From contig NZ_URNN01000019.1 in assembly GCF_900549175.1 (NCBI RefSeq), positions 1 to 30,723 of the forward strand: 30,723 nucleotides of DNA, written 5' to 3'. Within the stretch, counting starts at the first letter, position 1; every line of letters begins with the position of its first letter. The position numbers and the translations under genes were made by a program. Below, in pieces: positions 1 to 7,535 of the stretch. The stretch comes from an uncultured Prevotella sp. GTDB taxonomy: Bacteria > Bacteroidota > Bacteroidia > Bacteroidales > Bacteroidaceae. The notes under the pieces were generated by a model that was not told where the DNA came from, searched no databases, and saw only the letters and a program-made list of their open reading frames with translations.

Positions 1-22
1 TTGTTATCCAATGACTTGCTTT

Positions 23-38
23 CTTGTAAAATTACAAG
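23..38. promoter_or_regulatory. Palindrome upstream of the DUF3791/DUF3990 operon (operator candidate)
   Basis: Perfect 7-bp inverted repeat CTTGTAA / TTACAAG around a 2-nt centre, ending 58 nt before the ATG at 97. A weak -7-like box (TAATTTAA, 44-51) follows directly, so the palindrome would lie in the promoter spacer. A position like this fits autoregulation, which is common for toxin-antitoxin operons. Binding by any protein of this operon is inference only. Confidence 0.4.
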
Positions 39-96
39 TCTGCTAATTTAAGGTTATCTCAGAAAGTCATTGTAATCACAAAAAAACTGATTGATT

Positions 97-534
97 ATGG
101 GGAGTGAAAAGAAAATAGAGGAGTCGATTGTTCCGATAAAGATGGCAGACCTCATCGGTTATATTGCCCAACGGAAAAGAATATCGTTGACAGAAGCCAT
201 GTGTTGCCTTTACGACAGTACCATAGCGACAGAACTCTACGATGAAAATGCCAAATGGTGGTACCTTGACAACGAGACGCTTTATGGGAAAATCGAACAA
301 GAACGTAAAAGGCAGGACGCGTTGCTTTCATCAAAAGAACTGCAATTTGTCGTGTTTTGCACAGAGACCTATGCCCGCCGAAATTCATTGTCGAGCCTGC
401 AGACCTATGCACTGTTCAAGGCAAAAGGACTTGTCTCTTTTCTGAAAAACAACTTTGAGGTGCTTCACACGCAGGGTGAAGATTATATCATGGACGAAAT
501 ACGTCTTTATCTTAAAAGGAGGAAAAACTTATGA
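97..534 (+). CDS. DUF3791 domain protein with fused N-terminal helical domain
   Basis: A 145-aa protein of two parts. Residues about 16-68 (from MADLIGYIAQ to LYGKIEQE) resemble a small helical family usually encoded as its own gene beside DUF3791/DUF3990 pairs; the family hallmark is a 'Y.S......ETKLWH.S' pattern, here degenerate as DENAKWWYLD. Residues about 80-145 match DUF3791: a 'FVVFCTE' start, 'LHTQGEDYIMDEI' near the end, then a basic tail. ATG 97 is preferred to the in-frame TTG at 91. The stop overlaps the next start (ATGA), so the two genes are translationally coupled. The gene order suggests the protective or regulatory partner of an ADP-ribosyltransferase-like protein. That role is inferred from context, and no DNA-binding motif was recognised. 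Confidence 0.72.
   Translation: MGSEKKIEESIVPIKMADLIGYIAQRKRISLTEAMCCLYDSTIATELYDENAKWWYLDNETLYGKIEQERKRQDALLSSKELQFVVFCTETYARRNSLSSLQTYALFKAKGLVSFLKNNFEVLHTQGEDYIMDEIRLYLKRRKNL
517..522 (+). promoter_or_regulatory. Strong Shine-Dalgarno site for the DUF3990 gene
   Basis: AGGAGG lies 8 nt before the ATG at 531, inside the end of the preceding gene. Strong Shine-Dalgarno sites are uncommon in Bacteroidota. It fixes the downstream start and suggests efficient translation of the second gene. Confidence 0.6.
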
Positions 535-1028
535 GACTTTATCACGGTTCAACGATGGCGGTGCGTAAACCAAATATATTGCGCGGGCGCCGCAACACCG
601 ATTTCGGTAAGGGATTTTATTGCACGACCAACTATGAGCAGGCCGCCCGCTGGGCTCGTATCAAACGTGACCGTCAAGGGACATCGAAAGCTGTAGTCAC
701 GGTCTATGAATTAGATGACAATCTTCTTGACGCATCCGACTTCAACATCATGCGCTACCATGGCGCTACCGAAAATTGGCTGGACTTTGTCATCAGCAAC
801 CGGCGCAGCTCCTCACCTCACACTTACGACATGGTGATGGGTCCCGTAGCCAATGACAGCCTTTACGCCACCATCACCATGTATGAGAAAGGTGACCTAT
901 CAGCCGAAGCCGCAATCATCCAACTACGTACCCACACCCTTTTCGACCAACTATCCTTTCATACGCAAGCAGCAGTGGAGATGCTGAAGTATATTGAAGT
1001 CCGGGATGTAAACCAATATCACAAATGA
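531..1028 (+). CDS. DUF3990 family protein, ADP-ribosyltransferase-like (toxin candidate)
   Basis: A 165-aa protein with the DUF3990 signature: LYHGS at residues 3-7 (His5), then N22 and DFGKGFYCTT (24-33, Tyr30), then FDQLSFHT near residue 138-145. The His and Tyr positions are those expected of an ADP-ribosyltransferase fold of the H-Y-E/Q type; Q140 is the likely third element. Such proteins would transfer ADP-ribose from NAD+ to a cytosolic target. The start ATG overlaps the previous stop (ATGA) and follows a strong ribosome binding site. The 3' end overlaps the next start by 4 nt. No signal peptide is seen, so it should act in the cytoplasm. Activity and target are inference. The family is often paired with DUF3791. 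Confidence 0.72.
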   Translation: MRLYHGSTMAVRKPNILRGRRNTDFGKGFYCTTNYEQAARWARIKRDRQGTSKAVVTVYELDDNLLDASDFNIMRYHGATENWLDFVISNRRSSSPHTYDMVMGPVANDSLYATITMYEKGDLSAEAAIIQLRTHTLFDQLSFHTQAAVEMLKYIEVRDVNQYHK

Positions 1029-1732
1029 CACAACACATGAAGACAAATGATATTCTTGTGATAGCTTTCGATGCCGATGACACCCTGTGGGATTGCCAGT
1101 CGCATTTCGAGATTGTGGAGCGCGACTACTGCCGGTTGCTGGCAGAATACGGCGACAGCGACCACGTCTCCGGCCGTCTGTTCAAGACCGAAGCCGCCAA
1201 TATGGAGCTGTTGGGATATGGAACCAAGGCTTTCACCCTGTCACTTGTTGAAAATGCCGTTGAAGTGAGTAAGGGTAAAGTGAGTGCAGAAATAATAGGC
1301 CGGATAGTGGAACTGGGAAAAAGTCTGCTCTGCCTGCCCGCCACGCCGCTGCCCGGAGTACGCGAGACCCTGTGTGCCATCAGAAACATGAACCGCTATC
1401 GGCTCGCTCTTTTCACCAAGGGCGAGTTGCTTGACCAAAACAACAAACTGCAACGCTCCGGCCTCGCCCCCTTCTTCTGCCATGTGGAGATTGTATGCGA
1501 CAAAACCCCGGCACACTACCGCGCACTCTGCGAGCATTTGGGCATTTATCCCGAACGGTTGCTCATGGTGGGTAACTCTTTCCGCAGCGACATCGCTCCC
1601 GCACTCTCCGTAGGGGCCCAAGCCGCCCACATACCGTTTCATGTGACGTGGCAGTTGGAGCTGACCGACGAATTTGACCATCCGCGTCTCACACGCCTCA
1701 ACCGCTTCTGCGACATAATGTCAATATTGTAA
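1025..1732 (+). CDS. HAD superfamily hydrolase
   Basis: A 235-aa haloacid-dehalogenase-like phosphatase. Motif I is FDADDTLW (nucleophile Asp16, acid Asp18 from this start), motif II falls at LFTKG, motif III is the Lys of CDKTPAHY, and motif IV is GNSFRSDI. All catalytic positions are intact, with a helical cap between motifs I and II. It resembles a HAD family common in Bacteroidetes that normally starts at the second Met, here ATG 1037; that start would give 231 aa. The ATG at 1025 overlaps the DUF3990 stop (ATGA), which places it in the same operon. The substrate is unknown, probably a small phosphorylated metabolite. Its coupling to an ADP-ribosyltransferase-like gene is unusual. Confidence 0.85.
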   Translation: MTQHMKTNDILVIAFDADDTLWDCQSHFEIVERDYCRLLAEYGDSDHVSGRLFKTEAANMELLGYGTKAFTLSLVENAVEVSKGKVSAEIIGRIVELGKSLLCLPATPLPGVRETLCAIRNMNRYRLALFTKGELLDQNNKLQRSGLAPFFCHVEIVCDKTPAHYRALCEHLGIYPERLLMVGNSFRSDIAPALSVGAQAAHIPFHVTWQLELTDEFDHPRLTRLNRFCDIMSIL

Positions 1733-1762
1733 ATATACAATGCCGGTATTTAGAATCATACG

Positions 1763-1775
1763 TCAACATTGTTGA
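1763..1775. repeat. Short palindrome after the HAD gene
   Basis: TCAACA-T-TGTTGA, a perfect 6+6 palindrome with a 1-nt centre, 31 nt after the HAD stop. It lies in AT-rich sequence with no T-run, so it is not a convincing terminator. Function unknown. Confidence 0.3.
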
Positions 1776-1822
1776 TATATAAAGAATTGACCGATAAATA
1801 AAATTAAAAAAGTCATGATTTC

Positions 1823-1854
1823 TTTGTTTCTTACCGATTAATATCGTATCTTTG
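1823..1854 (+). promoter_or_regulatory. Bacteroidetes-type promoter in the 1733-2261 gap
   Basis: TTTG at 1823-1826 and TATCTTTG at 1847-1854 with a 20-nt spacer, matching the -33/-7 consensus. Transcription should start near 1861. No clear gene follows before the hairpin at 2024-2068. Confidence 0.6.
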
Positions 1855-1860
1855 CAAAAG

Positions 1861-2068
1861 TTGGTGGCATTTAGACAGGCTCTTTCAACAAGACAAGCAA
1901 AAAATCTGCCCCACAAGAAACACACGAAAGCTCATGGCATTGACAACAGTATCATAGCAGACGCCGCACAGGGTCATCTGTTGAAGAAATAACTGAACTA
2001 TGATAAAAACACACAAAAGAGAGATAGGGTGGAAGTTCTTTACCGAAGAACCCGCCCTATTTCATTTT
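1861..2068 (+). ncRNA. Candidate small RNA or short-ORF transcript
   Basis: A transcript of about 205 nt is predicted from the promoter at 1823-1854 and the terminator hairpin at 2024-2068. Inside it, an open frame runs from TTG 1861 to TAA 1992 (about 43 codons, basic, ending GHLLKK), with no ATG start or ribosome binding site and no resemblance to a known family. It may be a small RNA, a leaderless peptide gene, or the remnant of a lost gene. The rest of the 1733-2261 gap holds only the 1763 palindrome and the promoter of the next gene; nothing was seen in 2069-2195. Confidence 0.3.
2024..2068 (+). terminator. Rho-independent terminator-like hairpin
   Basis: Outer stem ATAGGG / CCCTAT and inner stem GTTCTT / AAGAAC, followed by TTTCATTTT. 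It is related in sequence to the hairpin at 3351-3397, on the other side of the Rpn gene. Confidence 0.6.
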
Positions 2069-2195
2069 ACTATTCCACATATATTAAGACATTATTGGGC
2101 TGTACCATAATAGAATCCTCATATCACAAATCAGGAAACGATAGCTACAGCATGATTATTATTCACCTTTTTTCTTATTATTTTCATTAAGTGAC

Positions 2196-2226
2196 TTTGC
2201 CGTAAGGTTTTATTTTTGTATATTTG
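2196..2226 (+). promoter_or_regulatory. Promoter of the Rpn-family gene
   Basis: TTTG at 2196-2199 and TATATTTG at 2219-2226 with a 19-nt spacer. The predicted start of transcription is about 30 nt before the ATG at 2262. Confidence 0.7.
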
Positions 2227-2261
2227 CCGCACATAACATTCATTTTTAAACTGCAACGACT

Positions 2262-3242
2262 ATGGCATTAAGCAGCCTCGACGAGAGATACATCAACTTT
2301 TATACAGACTTCGCATTCAAGAAACTCTTTGGCACTGAAGTGAACAAGGACCTACTCATCAGTTTCCTGAACTCAATGTTTGACGGAAAGGAAGTCATAC
2401 GCGACCTTACATATCTCAACAGCGAGCAGCTCGGCACGGGCGAGCTTGACCGGAAGGCCGTGTTCGATGTATACTGCGAGAACGAGAAGGGCGAGAAATT
2501 TCTTGTGGAGATGCAGAAAGCCGAACAGCAGTTCTTCAAGGACCGTAGCGTGTTTTATTCAACCTTCCCCATCCGCGATCAGGCGGTCCGCGGCAACAGT
2601 TGGGACTACAATCTCAAGACTGTCTATACTATAGGCATTCTCAATTTCTGTTTCGACGATACCGATCCGGAATATTTCCACCATGAGGTCAAACTGATAG
2701 ACACGAAGACAGGAAAGGTGTTTTTTGACAAACTGGTATATGTCTATCTCGAGATGCCAAAGTTTACGAAGACGGAAACGGAACTTACCACCCTTTTCGA
2801 CAAGTGGCTATATGCCATCCGTCATCTGGCAACTCTCTTTGAGCGTCCCGCCGCACTGCAGGAAAAGGTGTTCCAGCGACTCTTTGAGGTGGCTGAGATA
2901 GCCAAGTTCAACCGGCAGGAGCGACTCGGATACGAAGAGAGCCTGAAGATATACCGTGATTGGTACAGCATCATGACAACGGCTGAAAAGAAAGGACTTG
3001 ACAGAGGTTTTGAAAAAGGACTAAAAAAGGGACTTGAAAAAGGACTTGAAAGAGGTTTGGCCGAGGGAATGGAAAAAGGAATGGAAAAAGGAATCGCCGA
3101 AGGAATGGAAAAAGGAATGGAAAAAGGCCGTATAGAAGAAAAGCGCACCATAGCCCGTTCATTGCTGAATATCGGTATGACAGCAGAGCAAATATCAGCA
3201 ACAACAGGGCTTACGGAAGAAGAAATAAGAAGCTTGATATAA
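2262..3242 (+). CDS. Rpn-family PD-(D/E)XK nuclease / putative transposase-like protein
   Basis: A 326-aa protein of the Rpn family (PDDEXK_2 type). The N-terminus DERYINFYTDFAFKKLFG and the nuclease core D69 ... E83-x-Q85 (FDVYCEN..GEKFLVEMQK) are diagnostic. Family members cut DNA and promote RecA-independent recombination; they are very numerous in Bacteroides and Prevotella. From residue 244 a tetrapeptide repeat (KGLE, KGME, EGME and variants, about 12 units) forms a charged helical linker. The C-terminus (ARSLLNIGMTAEQIS to EEEIRSLI) looks like a small helix-turn-helix-like tail. The gene stands alone with its own promoter and is bracketed by similar hairpins. Active-site residues are present, so it looks intact. 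Confidence 0.9.
   Translation: MALSSLDERYINFYTDFAFKKLFGTEVNKDLLISFLNSMFDGKEVIRDLTYLNSEQLGTGELDRKAVFDVYCENEKGEKFLVEMQKAEQQFFKDRSVFYSTFPIRDQAVRGNSWDYNLKTVYTIGILNFCFDDTDPEYFHHEVKLIDTKTGKVFFDKLVYVYLEMPKFTKTETELTTLFDKWLYAIRHLATLFERPAALQEKVFQRLFEVAEIAKFNRQERLGYEESLKIYRDWYSIMTTAEKKGLDRGFEKGLKKGLEKGLERGLAEGMEKGMEKGIAEGMEKGMEKGRIEEKRTIARSLLNIGMTAEQISATTGLTEEEIRSLI
2991..3134 (+). repeat. Coding 12-nt tandem repeat in the Rpn-family gene
   Basis: About twelve degenerate 12-bp units, such as GGAATGGAAAAA, encode K/E-G-L/M-E/K tetrapeptides. Runs of near-identical units at 3070-3126 would favour slippage or recombination and so length variation of the linker. This kind of linker is known in the family. 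Confidence 0.75.
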
Positions 3243-3301
3243 TCTGATAAAGAGAAATACAATCATGTTGTCTGCATACCATGTTTATCGTAAACGAGCA
3301 G

Positions 3302-3337
3302 CCATGGTACAAAAATAATAATAACTAAACCATGGTA
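3302..3337. repeat. Duplicated CCATGGTA motif in the 3' gap
   Basis: CCATGGTA occurs at 3302-3309 and 3330-3337, each containing the palindrome CCATGG, 28 nt apart in AT-rich sequence between the Rpn gene and the bidirectional hairpin. Function unknown. Confidence 0.3.
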
Positions 3338-3350
3338 AAACACATTTAAG

Positions 3351-3397
3351 AAATAGGGTGACAGTTCTTATATTGAACTTCACCCTATTTCATTTTT
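3351..3397. terminator. Hairpin between convergent genes (bidirectional terminator)
   Basis: AAATAGGGTG / CACCCTATTT outer stem with AGTTC / GAACT inside, followed on the + strand by TTTCATTTTT. It lies between the ends of the Rpn gene (+) and the M6 protease gene (-) and can fold on both strands. Its sequence resembles the hairpin at 2024-2068. Confidence 0.65.
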
Positions 3398-3492
3398 ATC
3401 GTTTCACTTCATCAGAGAGCGATTCCCATTGCCATAAAGAAAAAAACGTTCCTTTACATGAAGAAAAAGAAATAAAACGCCCACTGTAAACG

Positions 3493-5613
3493 TTAACGTA
3501 TTATCTTTTTGCCGTTTACGATATAAACGCCCTTGCCAAGAACTTCCATATCGTTGCCAGCATACCTTCCGTCCACTGTGTAGATTTTATATTTTGTGCT
3601 TGTCGCGTCATTGCCAACCGATGTTATACCGGTAATAGCCGGGTCATACACGCTTACCTCGTCAAGGAAGAATCGTGCACGGTTGGAACGGAACTGTATC
3701 TTCACCTTTCCTTCACCGGTGATACTTGACTTGCACGTTGTCCACTTGCCTTTCTCCAAGTCGAACGATGTATCGGACAGTGTGGCAGTGCCTTCCGTTA
3801 CAAGCAATGTAACCCTTGCAGCCTCGCCTGTCCACGGAGCTGCGAGGAACGACAGTTCCGCTGTGCCGCTTATTTCAATGTCGGGCGTTGTGGCAATCCC
3901 TCTCTGCGCGTTTGTCCCGAAACGGGCACACTTGTTGGCACCATACTTATAAGTAGCGTTCCAATCCACATTGTCAGGAATAAAATAACCGCTGGCAATA
4001 TCAGCTCCACCAGCCCATATACCGTCGTTACCGCCGATACTGTTACATTTATCGAATGTCTCACGGAATATTACACCTTCGGGCAGAGGTTCGGGCACAA
4101 TGCCTGTCTCGTCGGCAAAATCGAAAGAAATGGTGTTGTCGCTGTTGCGCGTAATGTTTGTCACCGGCTTGTTCATATATAATGAACCGTTCTTGTTCGG
4201 GTGGTATAGGATGGCAGCAGGAGTCGTATAGTCGGCCAAAGCATTATTCCTGTTATATGGATACACATCTCCCGCTATGTCGATTGACGAATACTCATTA
4301 GTGCTGTTGTCTGCCAAGAACATTGCATACCGTTCGTGGTCGTTGCTGATCCATCCATTGTCGAATGTAGAGTTTACCAAATTATAGGCCCACAGTGTCT
4401 GATTGTAGTCTATGTGCGTTATGAGCAGTCCCGAGCCATAGAGGTCTGAATCCCAGCCTGTCTGGGTCCTGTTCTCAAGAATGTAATATTCATCGCTGTA
4501 CGCATCATTTTTGATTATGTAATAGTCGCCGCCGTCGCTCAGCCCTTTCAGATTATCCACACGAGTGTTTTCAGTAAGATATTTCGGCTCGCGCCAACCG
4601 CAGAAATTGCGTTCGTATCCGCTGTATCCGCACGGACGGTAACCGTCACCGTTGTAGCATCCCGAGTTCATCAAGTCCCATGTGCCCATGCCGTAGTTGC
4701 CCCCGTATTGTGTGTCGTACAAGTCCGGCAATCCGAGACAATGCGAGAACTCATGACAGAAAGTGCCGATACCGCATGGTGTATCGTCAGTATTCAGTTC
4801 ATTGCTGCACGCATATACGCTCACACTTTTTCCTCCCACTCTTATTGCATTTATTGATGACCGGTGCGGCCAGACTGTATTGTCACCGCCACCCGTCGCT
4901 TCGCCATAGCCGGCATAGAGCACAAACACCTGATCTACGCTGCCGTCGCCAAACCAGTCGTATGCATCCATATTATTGCCAAGTTTTGATGCCGCCCCCC
5001 TTATGGCTTCGGCAATCATAGCTCCGGGATTTTTGTCGTGCGCGTCACTGTACGGACTGTGCCCGCCGTAATATTCCATGTTATATTGCAGTTCGATTGG
5101 CCCCACAACATCAAAGGTAAGGTCAAACTGCCCCTCGCTCTGAGCCAGAAAGTAGTCGCGTATAGAACCTCTGTGTCCGTCCGGGCTCGAGAAGTCAAGA
5201 TCGTTGGCCAAATGACCATAATAATCTTCATCATGCTCGGACAAGAATTTCCGGTCTTTAAAATTAACAAGAATTATCAGTCCTTTCTTACTTCCGATGA
5301 ATGACGGGTGGTTCGTGTCTCCTATGCTTACCTTCTGAGGCGAGCGTAATGGAGATTTCGAGCGGTTTGACATGGCTTTCTGAGACAGAACCTTCATATC
5401 TGTCTCTACAAAATATTCCGAATCTGCCTGTTTCGTATATTTCCTTCCATTCTTTGCCTGCCAGAAACTTACGTGTTCATCGCCGCGAAGCTCTACACGC
5501 ACTTCTGTACCGTCTGCCAGTTTCACTGTTTTCCACACGCCCCGCTTTGCAGGAACAGCCCACATCATTGCACTGATGGCAAGATAGGACATAGTAAGAA
5601 ATATCTTTTTCAT
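3493..5613 (-). CDS. Secreted M6-family zinc metalloprotease
   Basis: A 706-aa protein. The start is placed at MKKIFLTMSYL (5613), because that Met begins a clear signal peptide (residues 1-22, ending WAVPA); the reading frame stays open 36 codons further upstream. The M6 (immune inhibitor A type) catalytic domain spans about 105-400. Its zinc site is HEFSHCLGLPD (His287, Glu288, His291, Asp297), followed by a Met-turn-like WDLM (312-315). A beta-rich jelly-roll-like region follows at about 545-655. The last 45 residues (IYTVDGRYAG, then GKGVYIVNGKK) resemble the C-terminal tail common in Prevotella secreted proteins and may be a sorting signal. It should degrade proteins outside the cell or at its surface. 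It is the last gene of the minus-strand cluster, 170 nt after its neighbour, so it may be transcribed separately. Confidence 0.9.
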   Translation of the reverse strand: MKKIFLTMSYLAISAMMWAVPAKRGVWKTVKLADGTEVRVELRGDEHVSFWQAKNGRKYTKQADSEYFVETDMKVLSQKAMSNRSKSPLRSPQKVSIGDTNHPSFIGSKKGLIILVNFKDRKFLSEHDEDYYGHLANDLDFSSPDGHRGSIRDYFLAQSEGQFDLTFDVVGPIELQYNMEYYGGHSPYSDAHDKNPGAMIAEAIRGAASKLGNNMDAYDWFGDGSVDQVFVLYAGYGEATGGGDNTVWPHRSSINAIRVGGKSVSVYACSNELNTDDTPCGIGTFCHEFSHCLGLPDLYDTQYGGNYGMGTWDLMNSGCYNGDGYRPCGYSGYERNFCGWREPKYLTENTRVDNLKGLSDGGDYYIIKNDAYSDEYYILENRTQTGWDSDLYGSGLLITHIDYNQTLWAYNLVNSTFDNGWISNDHERYAMFLADNSTNEYSSIDIAGDVYPYNRNNALADYTTPAAILYHPNKNGSLYMNKPVTNITRNSDNTISFDFADETGIVPEPLPEGVIFRETFDKCNSIGGNDGIWAGGADIASGYFIPDNVDWNATYKYGANKCARFGTNAQRGIATTPDIEISGTAELSFLAAPWTGEAARVTLLVTEGTATLSDTSFDLEKGKWTTCKSSITGEGKVKIQFRSNRARFFLDEVSVYDPAITGITSVGNDATSTKYKIYTVDGRYAGNDMEVLGKGVYIVNGKKIIR

Positions 5614-5644
5614 AGATTGTTTATGTAATTTTATATAAAGAAAA

Positions 5645-5685
5645 AGAACAAGTCGCAAGTAGCTTCTCTTATCAGTTCTTGTTCT
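5645..5685. repeat. Inverted repeat in the M6 protease leader
   Basis: AGAACAAG (5645-5652) and CTTGTTCT (5678-5685), an 8-bp perfect stem with a 25-nt loop, 32 nt upstream of the protease start. It could shape the mRNA leader. Function unknown. Confidence 0.4.
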
Positions 5686-5690
5686 GAATA

Positions 5691-5739
5691 GAGACGCAGA
5701 GACACAGAGTAGAATATCCACCTCTGTGTCTCTGTGCTC
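5691..5739. repeat. Inverted repeat built of GAGACRCA octamers
   Basis: The left arm (5691-5709) reads GAGACGCA-GAGACACA-GAG and the right arm (5722-5739) is its near reverse complement, with 13 bp perfect next to a 12-nt loop. It lies 45 nt after the stop of the 559-aa protein gene, so it could act as a terminator for that gene, although no T-run follows. The octamer recurs at 28018-28043. Confidence 0.65.
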
Positions 5740-5783
5740 AAAACATAATATAAGTTTATTTCACTCCTATCCGGCAAGACAAA

Positions 5784-7463
5784 TTATTTCATTATTGCCT
5801 TCTTGCCGTTAGAGATAACGATACCCTTGAAGTTGTTGTCAACCTGCTGACCGGCAAGGTTGAACTTCTTGTTGTTCTTCTTGGCTGCATCGTTCTTAAC
5901 ATCTGCAATAGCTGTTATTGCATGGTCGGCCTTTGCCTCCTCAAGAGTAATGTTACCCTGCAGCACGTAGATATCTTCTGAAGTTACACCACGGCCATTG
6001 AGGTGGATAACGGCGTAACGCTTGTCTGTGCCTGCGGGCAGAGGGTCGCACACGACTCCTACATGATAGTAACCGCCAACATCTTGACTCGCAGCCTCTA
6101 CAACGATATTCTGAATCCACTCATACTCATACATGTCATCAGACCAGTACATCTCCTCTCCAGTATCTTTATCAGTCCAGTCAAGTGCCGTATAGGCAAT
6201 AACGCCCTTCACGTCTGTGAATGCGTTGTTACCACATGCCTGACCATCAGTTGAAACAACAATGCCGTTTGCCTCATATGCCGAACCATCAGTTGATGTG
6301 AGTTCTGTTGCAACCTTACATACATCAAACATAGACTCAAAACCAAGAGCTACAACAGTTTCCGGATAGCGGAGATTTATCATATCGTTTACGTCTGCAT
6401 TATTGTAGTAAACGAGCAATGTGTTACATTCTTTGGCATTGTCTGACTGAAATTCTTTTGGCACGTCATACCCCATAAGTCCGAGATTTACACCCTCCTG
6501 CTCAAAGCCTGTAATGAGAATTTCTGCCGGATAGTCGATAACGAATGGTTCAGCAACAGTCTCACCCGAAATATCGTCAACAGTCTTCTTCGTGAAGTTC
6601 ACGATATAGTATTTTGCAGTATTAGTTTCTCTGTCGAGTACACACTCTTCCGGAGTACATGTCAGAACAACAGGCTCAGCATTCTCATCTTCAAGATTAA
6701 AGATTCTCAAAGTAAGGGTTTTGCCAGAGAGAGCATCTTTTGAGACATCTTTTATATTACCCCAAACTTTAATTCTCTCAACATAAAGCGGAGACATTGG
6801 TTTCGGATAAGACATGTCTATACCCAAACATGTATAAACTGCACCTGTCTTCGAATCAGTAAATGTTCCTGCTCCATAAAGATTTCCGGTTGACAATGCA
6901 TCTCCTCCACCATAATAAGAGATGCCACCTACATTCGAAGGATGGAAAGTATACAAACCTATACCATTAACAAAATTAACCATTACATCACCGTCACTGG
7001 ATGTCGGGATATACGTAACACTACCCTCTGTATACTGCGGAGCATAGTAGCCGCTTGCGCCACCACCATAACTTTGGATAAGATTGTTTGACTCATCGGT
7101 ATCTTTTGTCAGGTCAATCAATGATGATGCAGTTTGAATACCCCATTTACCCGCCTTTGTCGTACCCATATTCAGATATGTCATGTCTGTCCATGGGGCA
7201 ACTATTTGACCCGGTGTAGGAGAAGCATACAAAGGACGTTCGGCAAAATTCCACATCGATCCTACCGGAGTCTTGTAATAAACACCGTCTGCTTCCGCCT
7301 TCAGAGGAGCATCAGACTTCATGGAACTTGAAAATACTGCATTCTTCGCAACTGCAACTTTAGTAGTTGCTAAAACCTCGGATGCATCATACTTGATTCT
7401 TGCGTCCTGTGCAGAGGCAACCATTGCCGAAGCACAAGCTAAAGATAGTAAAACTTTCTTCAT
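5784..7463 (-). CDS. Secreted protein of unknown function, Prevotella-type C-terminal tail
   Basis: A 559-aa protein with a clear signal peptide (MKKVLLSLACASAMVASAQ, cleavage near residue 19). The middle is acidic, rich in Gly, Tyr and Thr, and looks beta-structured; I recognise no catalytic motif. The last 20 residues (KFNLAGQQV, then KGIVISNGKKAIMK) parallel the end of the neighbouring M6 protease and probably form the same kind of export or anchoring tail. It follows the DUF4302 gene by 72 nt, with a hairpin between them, and belongs by position to the SusC/SusD cluster. A role in binding or presenting the substrate of that system is a guess from context. Confidence 0.8.
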   Translation of the reverse strand: MKKVLLSLACASAMVASAQDARIKYDASEVLATTKVAVAKNAVFSSSMKSDAPLKAEADGVYYKTPVGSMWNFAERPLYASPTPGQIVAPWTDMTYLNMGTTKAGKWGIQTASSLIDLTKDTDESNNLIQSYGGGASGYYAPQYTEGSVTYIPTSSDGDVMVNFVNGIGLYTFHPSNVGGISYYGGGDALSTGNLYGAGTFTDSKTGAVYTCLGIDMSYPKPMSPLYVERIKVWGNIKDVSKDALSGKTLTLRIFNLEDENAEPVVLTCTPEECVLDRETNTAKYYIVNFTKKTVDDISGETVAEPFVIDYPAEILITGFEQEGVNLGLMGYDVPKEFQSDNAKECNTLLVYYNNADVNDMINLRYPETVVALGFESMFDVCKVATELTSTDGSAYEANGIVVSTDGQACGNNAFTDVKGVIAYTALDWTDKDTGEEMYWSDDMYEYEWIQNIVVEAASQDVGGYYHVGVVCDPLPAGTDKRYAVIHLNGRGVTSEDIYVLQGNITLEEAKADHAITAIADVKNDAAKKNNKKFNLAGQQVDNNFKGIVISNGKKAIMK

Positions 7464-7496
7464 AATAATAAATGTTTAAATTAAATTCTTTGTTAT

Positions 7497-7528
7497 ATGC
7501 CAGTCTCCTGCTAATGGGAAACTGGCAT
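7497..7528 (-). terminator. Hairpin between the DUF4302 gene and the 559-aa protein gene
   Basis: ATGCCAGT (7497-7504) and ACTGGCAT (7521-7528), a perfect 8-bp stem with a 16-nt loop, directly after the DUF4302 stop. No strong T-run follows, so it may only attenuate transcription or protect the upstream mRNA end. Confidence 0.4.
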
Positions 7529-7535
7529 TATTTGA

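Noticed and set aside
1698..1925. 75-codon minus-strand frame after the HAD gene
   Set aside because: No start signals, hydrophobic and cysteine-rich without family resemblance, and it opposes a good plus-strand promoter.
5614..5721. Longer N-terminus of the M6 protease
   Set aside because: The extra 36 codons precede a normal signal peptide and overlap the octamer inverted repeat and the leader hairpin.
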